Assembly: GCA_002794735.1 (NCBI GenBank)
Contig: NBAZ01000001.1
Span: forward strand, 1,550,001-1,614,000
DNA length: 64,000 nt
From: Pyrrhoderma lamaoense
Lineage: Eukaryota; Basidiomycota; Agaricomycetes; Hymenochaetales; Hymenochaetaceae
Direction of reading: 5' to 3'
Notes under the pieces: generated by a model
Database searches by the model: none
Seen by the model: the letters and a program-made list of their open reading frames with translations, nothing else
Told to the model about the DNA's origin: nothing
Position numbers and translations under genes: made by a program
Shown: piece by piece, positions 24,501 to 36,060 of the stretch
Layout of the letters: every line of letters begins with the position of its first letter
Position numbering within the stretch: the stretch's first letter is position 1

Positions 24501-27065
24501 ACTCATAAACGATACTAAGGTTGGTGAACTAGACGTTATCACTAGATCCCGTCGTCGCAATACTGTGCACGCTATCAGAGATACGGAATTAGTCCGAATG
24601 CCACTTACTCTATTCAATGCAATATCCGCTCGGTGAATAGCAATTTGTAACTTATGTATGTATAATCGCTTACATGTGAACGTCTCAGTAATCCTCAGGC
24701 TACTTCTCAGTAAGTATATCGGTATACTTCGGTAGTTGTACCAATCTAAACAAACACGTTAGGCTTCTGCGGGTTATCGCATCGAGGGTGCGCGATGAAT
24801 TTGACTCGTCGACCTCCGGACGTTCACCTAGTCAATCTCCAGAGCTAGGGTGGAATAATTTGAATCTAAAAACGGTTGCGGTGATGCCTGTCCGAAGCCA
24901 TATACCAATTGAAACTGTTGCGAAGAAGCTTCAGGCAGCCTTAGAAAGTATCGGAGCCCCAACTGCCTATCTAAACCAAGCATCCATTGGCCGTGGCCTT
25001 GGTAGACATGCCTTTACTAGGATGGGTAAACTCAAGGTTGCAGGTTGGTTAGCTGATCAAGAACAAAGATACAGGACTGTCCTTTATGTTGTAGATTCTC
25101 CCGTGAATAGTACATGGACCCAAACTTGTATTCGTCAGGTGAGAAATGCAAGAATTGAATATGCGCCTACTTATTTATTACATAACCAAGGCGGACTGTG
25201 TGATTGTTGTGGGAGGGGGCGAGGATCCTAGTCTGGGAGAGTATGAACGTATGCTGATGTCCGTCAAAACAACGGCTAGAAAGGAGCTGGTTCTTCTGCA
25301 TCCAGATCGCAGTGTTGTGCCTGGAAGTACCAGAGAATGGCTCAAGGTAACATCATAGCACAGCTTCCCGTTATCGTATTGATGAACGCGATCAGATTCG
25401 ACCTTGGATCAGTCGTCATTTCCACGTTGAACTGCCTGTGCGTGAGATAAAACTAGATTCTTCCAAGATTGAGCTGAAACTATCGCATAGGGTATATCCT
25501 TTCCCGCCGTGAAGCCAGCCCTTAAAGATCCAGATCCAGCTGCCGTAGCTGCATTCAAGAACTTAAAAGACAAAGTACAGAATGAGCTACAGAAATATCG
25601 GGGAGGGCGAGATGCTCCTCGTCCACAACGGCCTGCACAAATGAGTGACTTCGCTCGGCTAGCTCGACGGATATGTGGGAAATCTATCGGGCTTGTCCTA
25701 GGAGGAGGAGGTGCTCGGGGTATCTCGCACTTGGTGAATATTAAAATATATTTTCCTATTGACATCTGAATAACAATAAACTCAGGGTGTTATTCAAGCT
25801 ATGGAAGAAGCTGGAATTCCAATCGATCATATCGGAGGTACTAGTATCGGTGCCTTTGTAGGAGGACTATATGCCAGAGAAGGCGACCTTCTATCAAGTG
25901 CTCTCCGAGTGAAGCAGTTTTGTTCGCGGATGGGTAATATATGGAGGCTTTTGTCAGATCTAACTTATCCTATAGTAGCATATACTACGGTAATTATGCA
26001 ACTCTAGTACCACGCTCTATGTTACCTGATTATTCATGATTCGTAGGGACATGAATTCAATCGTTCAATCTATAAGGTATGACGTTCGTATGAATTGAAA
26101 AATATCATTGCGACTAGCTTTGAAACTGTTTAGGCATTCTATGACTTACATATAGAGGATACATGGTTACCATTTTTCTGCAACACAGTGAATATTCTCA
26201 CTTCACAAATGGAGATTCACGAATCTGGTTATGCATGGAGATATATTCGTGAGTGCACACGACTTTTTTTTCATAAACTTGTGATTAAGAAAAGACAGGT
26301 GCATCTATGACATTGGTTGGTCTACTCCCGCCTTTGTGTGATAATGGAAATATGCTTGTTGACGGAGGCTACAGTGGGTGATATGTCTGTCTTACAATGA
26401 TAACGAAAACTTAAAAGCCTTTCACCTGTCGTTCCAGTGGACAACCTTCCGGTATGTGCATCTCCGATTATCATCGACGTAACCTGTTTATACAGATATT
26501 ATACTCAAAAGGTCATCTCGATGTTGGCGATGGGCGCTAGCGTTGTGTTCGCTTCTGATGTCGCATCTGTAAGCTCGATGATCTTTGGAAGCTCCTATTC
26601 ATTACTTAGAATCTGGTCTCTTATTGGAGATTGATGATAACTCCCCACGAAATTTCGGTGACACAGTTTCTGGGTTCTGGTTGCTTCTGAATAGATGGAA
26701 CCCATTCAGTAATTCGCGAAAAATCCCACCGATTACGGAGATCCAAAGTCGCCTAGCTTAGTAGGTGCCTCTTCGATCGTGCTGAATAGACAGCTCATTC
26801 GTAATTTAGTGCGTCTAGTATAAAAACACTCGAGGAAGCCAAAGCGGCCCGGGGATGCCTTTATATGCAGATGCCCGTACAAGACTACGGAACAATGCAG
26901 TTTAATATATATGATGAGATTAGGGACAAAGGATACCACGCCGCAGTTGATACTCTTAAAAAATGGGAAGATGAAGGAAAATTAGCAACTGTTCTAGAAA
27001 GCCTGGACGAAGTTCGCAACCAAGGCAGAAAAAAGGGGAAAAGTGCCAGAAGAAATTCAATTTAG
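21510..27065 (+). CDS. NTE1: lysophospholipase NTE1 (neuropathy target esterase family)
   Basis: An ER-anchored serine esterase that deacylates phosphatidylcholine and lysophospholipids. The short first exon is [16 protein letters not shown]-terminal membrane segments follow (including [18 protein letters not shown]). Next come cyclic-nucleotide-binding-like domains, for example around [21 protein letters not shown]. The C-terminal patatin domain has the oxyanion block [11 protein letters not shown], the nucleophile motif GTSIG and the Asp of VDGG. The tail is Lys/Arg-rich ([13 protein letters not shown]). Long Ser-rich loops separate the regulatory domains. The frame breaks once between 23123 and 23180: upstream reads ...PTPQK, and downstream continues [16 protein letters not shown] in the next frame. 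One extra A in the five-A run at 23123-23127 restores it. Catalytic residues are all present. Confidence 0.92.
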
Positions 27066-27383
27066 ATATTTTCTAGCGTACCTTATGTCACCTATATCTC
27101 TTACATAGAGGTAGAAAAAAACTATCATTATCTACAGTAATCTACTTTTGTCTGCAGAATACTGCACGTTGTACGGAAGACGGACTTAAACGGGTTCTTG
27201 AACTTGTGGCTGATCAGAAACCGCGCCTTTGCACGTGAGATCAGGACGGACGCGGCGTGCATGCTTAAAGCATTACTAGTACTATCTTGATTTCATAGCT
27301 CCCAGTACTCAGTGATTATTTTTACTACTACTCAGAATTAATGATATGATATCTAACTGCCCCTTTTGTACGGTAACTTACAG

Positions 27384-30107
27384 TGACAGACGAAGAAAGT
27401 ACGCAAGCTGCAACGGAGACCGAGGATGACAACTTTATTGACCTTACATTACTGAGGGAATTGGGAAAGAATGCTTTAGTTAATGCTTTGAACTCTGTAT
27501 GCAAACGCTTTTCTTTGATGACTGGTTGACAAGTGTTGACCATGTGATAATAAGGTTAATGGTGTCAAAACACTTGTGCTTGATCCTACTATTGCAGGCC
27601 CATTAGGATTACTCACGGAGGTGTCATTGCTAAAGGTAGGAGCATATAAAAATCGGACTAAAATTAATACCTGTTCAAATAATGTTCAAGCATCATGGTG
27701 TCGACAAAATGTTCTGGCTGGAGCCCGGCCCATTATCATCAAGTACTACAAATATTGTCTACCTTACGCGTCCAAAGATTAAATGGGTAAAGATTATTGC
27801 TGGTTAGTCTCCATCCGAGTGATGAGTCGCACGCATCTAAATGACGAAAGAGCAAATAAAGAATCATATACGTGATGGCCAAAAGCATACATATACCTTG
27901 TTCCTTGTACCTCGAACCTCTACACTGGTGTCCCGACTCCTGGAGGAGGAAGGTGTCCTTGGAGAAGTCACAATATCGGCCTTCAACCTACAGTTTATAC
28001 CCATAGCTGATGACGTTATTTCATTGGAACGTGAAGCTTCTTTCAAGGAGATATGGGTTGTATGTGTGAATATTCGGGTAGAAACTACGGTGATAACTGA
28101 ATGAATTTTAATTGACCTATAGGATGGGGATGAAACAGTCGTTTACGACTCCGCTCAGGCCCTTGTGACCTTACAGAAATTGTATGGTCTCTTCCCGCGG
28201 ATAATTGGGAAGGGAGATTGTGCAGGAGTAAGATTCTTGCGTTTCAATGAACGGCGTTTCTTTCTCTCTAATCCGCATCCAAGCGTCTAACAGGTCTTCT
28301 CTCTCGGCAAACGGAGCAAGAAAGCGCTGCTGCTTCACCTGAAAGTCTACTCAAACTTTCGGGGAAAATGGATGCTTTAATTGTGCTAGACCGCAGGGTT
28401 GACATGATTACTCCAATGCTAACACAATTGACATATCAAGGCTTGATTGACGAGATGCTAGGAATCAAAAACTGTATGCTCGGTTATCTAAGTTCTCGCT
28501 ACATATTCTAAATTGTTCTCTAATCTCAGCTCACGTTGAATTGCCTGCTTCGCTCCTAACACCGCCGAATCCGCAAGGGACCTCACAAAATCCATCAAAT
28601 ACAAATAACACATCTGCATCTGTTCTAGCGAAGGATACGAGGAAGAAACATCACTTAAATGCAAATACTGACCCCTTGTTCGGAGAACTCAGAGATCTCA
28701 ATTTCTCATCGGTAGGGAAAACACTAAATAAGAATGCACGGAGGCTAGAAGAAGATTATAAGGTAAAGAACTCATCTAATGAAGACGCTGATGGTAAAAC
28801 AATCATTCAATACATGCATTTAGAGTAGACACCAAGCAAAGACTGTTGCTCAGCTCCGAGATTTTGTTGGAAAATTAAGTGGTCTACAGGTTGATCATCA
28901 GTCCCTGAGGATCCGTAAGCGTTTTTCAGTACATCTACAAAGGAAATTCATGCACACTATCACCAGATACTGGTCTTACCGAGATGCTAGTCCCGTTGAC
29001 AAGAACGGATCTCTTCAACAAAGCTCTCGAAGTTCAACAAAGTTTGTGATACATTTCTGGTGCATTCTTTTCATTTATGTCATATTCTCCCAGACCTTCT
29101 GGCGTCATATGAAGTTTCAGCTCAGATTTCAGCTATCGAGGATTTGATTGCTCAAGGAGAGTCTATTCAAATGGTTCTACGACTCCTTTGTTTGGCAAGT
29201 CTAGTATCAGGCGGAATCAAGAGTAAGGTATACGAAAATCTCAAGCGAGAGATTCTTCAGGTTAGTTTATCGCTAAAAGCTAACCATTTTCAGTGTTATT
29301 AACGATTCTATAAACAAGTCCTATGGTTATGAGAATCTACCACTTTTATTATCTTTGTCTTCCATTGGACTAATTCATCCGAATCCTTCTTCTTTGTCAG
29401 CATTGAAGTTTCCGTATACGTCATTAAGAAAGTCTCTGAGGCTTGTCACTGAGGATGAACCTGCTGACGTTGACGAGCCGGAAGACATAAGTTATGTTTA
29501 TTCTGGATACTCTCCGCTCAGTGTCCGGCTTGTGCAATGTGTAGTTCAGAAGGGAGGGGTGCTAGGGATGAGCGGAGCAGGAGATAGTACAGATAATTCA
29601 AAGAAGGGAAAGAGTACTCCTTCATTGGGTTCGAATAAGGCTCGGGCACATCCTATTATGGGTTGGAAGGGCTTCGAAGACGTTATAGAAAGTTTGCCGG
29701 GAGAGATTATTGATACGACACAAGTAGGCCAACTCACGAATCATCCAGATGGTAATATTGGCCCATCAGGTGCCACAACCCAGTACATACTTACGAAGTG
29801 CTCATGTACTGATTCCTATGTTCCAGGTCTTCCAACAGAGCGGACTACGACCTCCGTTGTGTTTTTCCTTGGTGGTTGTACTTATACGGAAATAGCTGCT
29901 TTGAGATGGGTCGGCCGCCAGAATAAAGGTAAAAAAAACGACGGGACCTTTATCTCAGTACTCAGAAATGCTCATAAACATCATTTGACCATAGGTCGCC
30001 GTATCGTTATCGCTACCACGGGGATCATCAATGGAACATCCTTCATCAACAGTTTGTCAGATGTCCCAGTGTTCGATTCTCCAGTGAAGGAAACTGCTAT
30101 CTCATAG
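27384..30107 (+). CDS. VPS33: VPS33-like Sec1/Munc18 protein (5' end unresolved)
   Basis: The SM-family subunit of the CORVET/HOPS tethering complexes at endosome and vacuole. Blocks in order: [87 protein letters not shown] with [10 protein letters not shown], and later [13 protein letters not shown] and [12 protein letters not shown]. The C-terminal region is LPGGEI-like, followed by [21 protein letters not shown], then [16 protein letters not shown]. Introns of about 50 nt join in frame, including one removing about 65 nt before RRIVIATTG. The first supported exon starts at acceptor 27383. I could not identify the exon carrying the initiator Met, which should lie within the preceding 300 nt. 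Stop at 30107. Confidence 0.88.
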
Positions 30108-30461
30108 TCGGTTAATTGTTACTGTTGATATTATTGAGTCGTTCTTTCTTACAAATCTGATACACTCTTGCATATGCAAATTCTGCTTCTAGTATTCCGG
30201 AAACTGTCATACATTCCACCTGAAACTGTGGGTAACGATCGTATAAAATAGCGAAATCAACTACAGTTCATCCAGAAATTGCTTGTACCTGTCCATTTGA
30301 ATGATCTGCGAACGTTCGCTGGTGTATTGTTGAGCTATGGCATTGTGAAATTCTTTTCATAACGTCATTTTTGTCTGCATTTGGAAGTTACTCTTTACGG
30401 ATCGCTTAGTACTACGAAATTGTGCAAATCGAGCTATCTTCCGCCGTATCGGGCTGAATGA

Positions 30462-30728
30462 GTACTAGCTCTTTCTTGCTCCCCTATCATATATGGAGAT
30501 ACTTTTTGGGAATTCGTGCCTTGGACTCTTCAGTTTTATGTACAGCAATGCTGGGAGAAACGTGAATTCTACAAGAATGATGCTTCTCTTTATGATATAT
30601 TCTAAGGTCTTCTCCTATGTAAGTTGCACCAGAAAAAAAATGCTGACGAAGGCCAGGGTAACGTGGACTTTTTAATCAACAATAATGGTACACCTTACGA
30701 TCGCTTCACTGTGACGTTTTCGGAGTAA
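30462..30728 (+). pseudogene. coding-like segment with an internal stop, identity unknown
   Basis: One plus-strand frame reads 89 codons with a single TAA at 30603-30605. Before it the residues are aromatic-rich (YGDTFWEFVPWTLQFYVQQ). After it they read NADEGQGNVDFLINNNG and then PYDRFTVTFSE to a stop. The opposite strand also offers an open, splice-consistent reading over part of the same DNA. It runs GYPPWDDVFEPLTPYDSWHM, then crosses an intron with donor at about 30688 and acceptor near 30605, into EKTLEYIIKRSIILVEF. I cannot decide which strand is coding. Another minus-strand fragment, 30261-30345, ends QMDRYKQFLDEL. This could be a decayed gene or a small unrecognised one. Confidence 0.25.
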
Positions 30729-31274
30729 TCCGCTTTACGCGTTTGTATCGGTCGCGATAACATGTGCCATGAGTCGTAGGGGGTGAGGGGCTCAAACACA
30801 TCATCCCAAGGAGGATAACCCCTTTCACCCTCTTGGCTGATAATAACGATGTAGAAAGTTGTGAGTCGTTGTATGTCTCAACGATGTTTTGGAATGTTAT
30901 TTTGATGATGTTTGTGATCGGAGACTGCCATTTGTAAAGTGTAAGTAAGAGTTTTCTCAAGTTCGCGTGACCTTATAATAATTCAAACCAAGTTTCGTTT
31001 AACTCTTTTGCTAGAAAAGGCCCGCGTTCAGTTCTTTCACTCAAACCATCATCCCCCTTTCATCACCCCCAAACATTTCCCTCACTTAGACCCGGTACGT
31101 GTCGCTTCTTCTCAGGAGGAGCATGTTCTTATTATAATCGTCCCGATTTAACGCGATGAAACACGCCTTCACCTCATCCAGGTTGTCATCCCAGACACGT
31201 TAGTAGCCACGTTCCTGACGCGTTTTTTTCGTTTCTTGACAAGGCATCCTAGTATTCAAAACATATACTAAGAC

Positions 31275-31617
31275 ATGGCCAAGAAAGCTGCTGATGCTGA
31301 AAAGCCTACAAAGAAAAGTGGGTGCAGGCTCTCAGCAGCATTCATTAATATAGCAACTCAAACATCTACCGCAATTCATATAGCCAAATCTTCAGCTAGT
31401 GTTGCAAAGAAGGGCAAGGTATCCCCATATAATAAGTTCATGAAGACGGAGCTAGCACGACTCAAAGAATCCGATCCTGATATGAAACATGCTGAAAGGT
31501 AGACATTGCCATCTACAGACGAATGTGCTTAAACCAAACATGCGTACACTTTCTAGATTCAAGATAGCGGCCACTAACTGGGCCAAGGCTAAGGAGAACC
31601 CGAAGAACATCAAGTAG
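31275..31617 (+). CDS. small YABBY/HMG-like basic protein
   Basis: Three exons encode about 71 residues. The N terminus is a Lys/Ala-rich tail (MAKKAADAEKPTKK). The core is KVSPYNKFMKTELARLKESDP with the helix-forming FKIAATNWAKAKENPKNIK. This resembles the HMG-box-like half of YABBY proteins, a family found as short single-domain proteins in fungi. It is predicted nuclear and DNA-binding, by family inference only. Both introns have consensus ends, and the joins (Lys-Thr-Lys at the first, Arg-Phe at the second) keep frame. The short length is normal for this fungal group. Confidence 0.8.
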
Positions 31618-32887
31618 ATTGTTTTCTTGCTTCTAGCTCTTGTTGCCGATATTAGCTGGTTTAGCGCTTAACCTACATAGTTTGTATATGGGCCGCTATA
31701 CTATCTTATGTTTCATGAAGGTAATGAGATAGTTGGTAAAGCCTGCTACTTGTGAGATACTTCTCATTGCCCATTTACCTTGGTTTTTCAATCTTTGACT
31801 TAGCCTTTTTTTCAACTTATCTCTGTTATTGCATTGCTTTCTATTCGTGTTTGCGTATGTTTTAATCAGTCTGTAGTGATATTATTTGTGATGTCTTATA
31901 GTCCCAGCTCTCGATAATTGATCCATTACGTTCTGATCATTTTGTGGGCGAGATGAGTGTGGGGGAATGCAGATCACTAAATTCAAAGGCAGCGAAGAAG
32001 AGAAGAGAAGGAAGAGTCGAACCTAGCCCTAAGTATTGCATCTAACCAATAAAGGCCAATTCCAAATAGTAACGAACGAGATGGTATATTGGATACCCAA
32101 ATGAGATGCGACAAGATCTCTCTCATAGAGCCGTCTTGTTGTATATTGGAGATTGGCGAAGTCGGAGATTCCACGATGGAAATTTAATTATAAGTAGCCT
32201 GAGAATGATAGAGATGCGTTGGTCATAAGTATTACAGACACAGTATTTATGAGTCGGCCCAATTCAAGAAACGCCATCTCACAAAGGGTTAATAAGGGAA
32301 GAGGTGCATGTGAGTTACTAATTGATAGGGCAGGAACGAGGAGAAATGGCTGATGAGCACACCAACTCTGCGGATAAATGCCGAGGGAAATCTGGAGGTT
32401 AGCGGTCCACGCCCGGTTCTTTTCGATATAAAAAGGTACTGGTCGTATACGTTTTTACGACGATAAATGTTGTTCAATGCACAAAGCTCGGAGACTTCTT
32501 TTCTCTTAAGCAAAATTGCGATTCAGTAATAATGATGTCCATGCTCAGAGTTATGCTGATAGTCGTCTGATAGGAGAAGGACTGGTAGAAGGTTATCATC
32601 GTTGTTACTCCATTCTCTATGCACCTCGCTTCGGGCCGACGCTACCTGCATATATCCGCGTCTGACTCTGAGACTGTGGTGACCCTGCCCTACTAGCTCT
32701 GAGCTCAATCACAACAGACCTTTAGCAATCACACCCATACTTATTCTTACTTTATCCTGTACTACCTCTATCTCTGTTGCCTCACGCTCTTGTTTCTCTG
32801 TCCACTGTTCTTCAGTTTCATATATATATATTTCATCAAACATCGTTGAGTTTAGCGTGATACGCCTCCCACTCACGTCCGCTCGCC
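31618..32887. other. intergenic, one doubtful small frame
   Basis: No recognised gene. A minus-strand frame of 63 codons at 31983-32174 begins MESPTSPISNIQQDGSM and has one hydrophobic stretch (SLLFGIGLYWLDAIL). It could be a tiny membrane protein, but it has no supporting homologue that I recall. A TATATATATAT tract lies about 60 bp before the F-box gene start. Confidence 0.35.
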
Positions 32888-35815
32888 ATGAGTCAAGGGC
32901 GTGCCGTCGATGGCGACGAACCCCTCTTCGAATTTGACGCTGTCGACGACCTTGAAGAAACTGAGCATTCCCAATTATCCTTAGGAGCTCCTATGGTATC
33001 TACGTTCTTCGACCTATCTTACATTCCACCATTCTCGCCCTGGATTTCTCGACCTTCTCCCCACATCTACACCTGCTGAAGTGGTTGATTATATCACCAG
33101 AGGTCAAGAATCTGACCCTTACAATGCTTATATACCCGAAGCTGTTGCGAGCGATCTCAAGGGCAAGGCAAAGGCTAGTTCTCAGCCAGTTGACATCCAA
33201 CCCGAGACAGCCCGACCCCCGCTTTGATCTTTTCTCGTTCAATGGTATTTCCCCAGGACCTAGTAGAGACAGATTAGCTTCCCCTGCCTCATCTGCTTCG
33301 GTGTCTTCCCCTCGCCTATACGACTTCTCTGCATTCTCTCTAGACTCAAATACAAACGATCGTTTGCATGGGTCCTTAGCAGCCAGTTACTTGACAGGTT
33401 TGACGACACCCGGATCCATGTTAGGCCTGGAAGAACTTCGTGATGAAGATTTACGACGGTCAGAAAAAGGAAAATCTCGAGCAGAGCCTCCTGTTCTTCC
33501 ACCGCTCTCCTTCAGTCCTGCAAGTCTTACACACGGGGAAACAAACTGGCCACTAGATAGTCCCTCTCCCGAAAGCTCACATTCCTACAGCTTCCCAAAT
33601 ATCGAAGCGACTGCGATCACATTATCTCCTGTAACGGAACGTAATCTTTTACTTCAGAACCCGGCATCTCGACCTCGATCATGTTCTTCGGTGCATACAT
33701 ACACTCCGCCGAATGGAACGAGTCGAGGGTCTCGTTCAAAACACGGCCTTACTAGGAACAATCATTCAAGTATCCTTTCCAGAAGTTTACTTCTCAAGAG
33801 CTGTGAAACTAGCACATTCCTCCCTGACGAAAATGATCCAACGAACACGCCAACTCTTGCCTATGTTCGTGAACCTTACTCCAGTTTCTCAGAACCTTCT
33901 ACGCCATATGTCTTTAGAAATTCATTCTCGGACTTTTATAAGGCTTCTGTTGAAGTCGATAAGGACGTAAATCCGTGTTATTACGATCAACTTCCAAGAG
34001 AAGTGAAGCTAGATATCTTCCTTGCTTTACTCTCCGTTCACGAGGCCGAGGGTCAATTACTAAGGGAGTCACCGGGCTGGACTGCTTCAAGAGCATCTCA
34101 AAAACAGCATCAATGGATAGGAAGAGAAAAGGGTTATGTGGAGTTAATCTTAATAAGCAGGGTTAGTATACTTCTCTCTCTGGGTTCAGTAATATATGTA
34201 AAACATGATTTTATAGGTCTCTAAATCATGGCGCGAACTAGCATTTGATGGACAATTGTGGGGAGACTTTAATATAGAAGCATATCCAAACTTCCCAGAA
34301 GAATTAATACTGCAAATAGCGGTCTTGTCAGGCTCCTTTATCCGTTCCCTCAATTTCAACGGGCTTGCAGGTCTCACGGCTGCTTCGTTTCGTGAAATAG
34401 CGAGGTCTCTTCATCTCACCGTTGAGGGCACTGATAATCTAAAAACTATCACCCAGCTCTCGAGTATCAATCTGTCAGGTTGTACTGGGATATCTGCTCA
34501 GGCACTGCGCGAACTGCTAGTAAATTCACCTTTATTGATTGATATCAATCTAAAGGGTCTATCCATTGTTAACAATGATATCTGCAGGACGATTGCCCGT
34601 CATTGCTCCACTGTTTCTTCTCTTGACTTAAGTCGCTGCTATTATACTGATGCTGAAGGCATTAAGTCGCTGCTCACACCTCATCAGAAGAACGGGACTG
34701 TATCACCCTTAATTCAGCTCCGAGTGCAGGGCCTTCGAAAGGCGAATGACAGACTACTTTCAATGCTTGGGAGATATGCTCCACAACTTGAGGTCCTGGA
34801 CCTTAGTGGTGCCCGTGAGCTTCATAATTCTGCACTTGAAGCGTTTGTTTCATGTGCGGATGACGAGAGCGGTGCTCAAACGATCCTTCTCACTTCTCGG
34901 GAGGCTGGCCGGGATCCTGGTGATCCTACGAAATATAAACGACGACTAACGAAGCTGCGGCATCTCTCTCTTTCAAATTGCAGCCTTCTCTCGGATATTG
35001 CTCTCAGGCATCTGGCATATGCCGTACCGAAATTGGAGATTCTCGAGCTAGCAGGAATTGGCTCAGAGCTGAAAGACGAGGGCTTAGTATTCTTACTACG
35101 AACTACACCACTCATACAACGCCTTGACCTTGACGAAGCTTGCGATATTACGGATGAAACTATCGAAGCTCTCATTCCGACTACACGTGAAGTGGAAGAA
35201 CAGGCACAACGATTAAGCTCAGGTAAGGCTCCAGAAACAGGAACCTACCTTGAGACATTAAGCCTGTCATACGCCACACGAATAAGTGACGATACAATTC
35301 TATCGCTTATCCGGGCTTGCACCCGTTTGAAACACCTCGAGCTTGACAACACGCGTGTATCGGGTAGTACCGTCAAAGAGTTCGTACGATTATCACGGAA
35401 GCGGCAGGTGGAGCAGGCAGCTATTGTCGTAGTTGATTGTCGTAGTGTTGGAGAGAATGCTGTCAAGGATCTTGTGGGGACGACTCGCACAAGGTTAGGG
35501 TGGAGATCTTGGGAGGCTCGGCATCTGAACTATCTTGATGCACGAGACGACGAGGGTTTGGGCGTCGGTACGGATGAGTGTGATGAGAAGCGGGTTGCGC
35601 TGAAGTCATATTATTCATGGCAAACTGTAAATGCCGTTGAAGCTGCAAGGGAGACGAAGCGCAAATTGAACCCAAGGAAGAAGGGGGAAGATGATTATTT
35701 CTCCTCTCGAAGGTCATCTAGAAGATGGTGGTCTCCAGGTTCACATATACCTAGCCCTGTGGTTAATACCCGCGATATTAACAGATCTGGGAGAGATGGT
35801 TGTATTATAATGTGA
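32888..35815 (+). CDS. F-box/leucine-rich-repeat protein with C-terminal CaaX box
   Basis: A probable substrate receptor of an SCF ubiquitin ligase. The Ser/Pro-rich N-terminal third is disordered. The F-box starts at CYYDQLPREVKLDIFLALL and ends after an intron with RVSKSWRELAFDGQLW. At least ten leucine-rich repeats follow (for example LSSINLSGCTGISAQALREL and LEVLDLSGARELHNSALEAF). The last four residues are Cys-Ile-Ile-Met, a CaaX prenylation motif. The end of exon 1 and the next 230 nt can be read two ways. The more protein-like frame (STPAEVVDYITRGQ, then ESDPYNAYIPEAVAS) is entered and left at C runs 33059-33062 and 33216-33220. A GT-AG intron from 32996 gives a continuous but less natural frame. 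From 33230 on the frame is certain. Confidence 0.85.
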
Positions 35816-36060
35816 TCTCTTGTCATGCACTTTATCTGTACATTGCTTTTTTTTATTTCATTCATTCTTTTGTAGATCTTTTCAAACTGACTTTGGGAAC
35901 GTCTTCATCCTCTTACTGCATTTTCAAGACGCTGTTGTTATTATAACTTGTCTGATAGTTTATGATTTGTGACGAAACTGATGTATATATTGTATTATAT
36001 AGATATCCCTGTTGTAAAACTAAAAAATAAATAGTGTATTGAATTTGATCATAACTCAAT

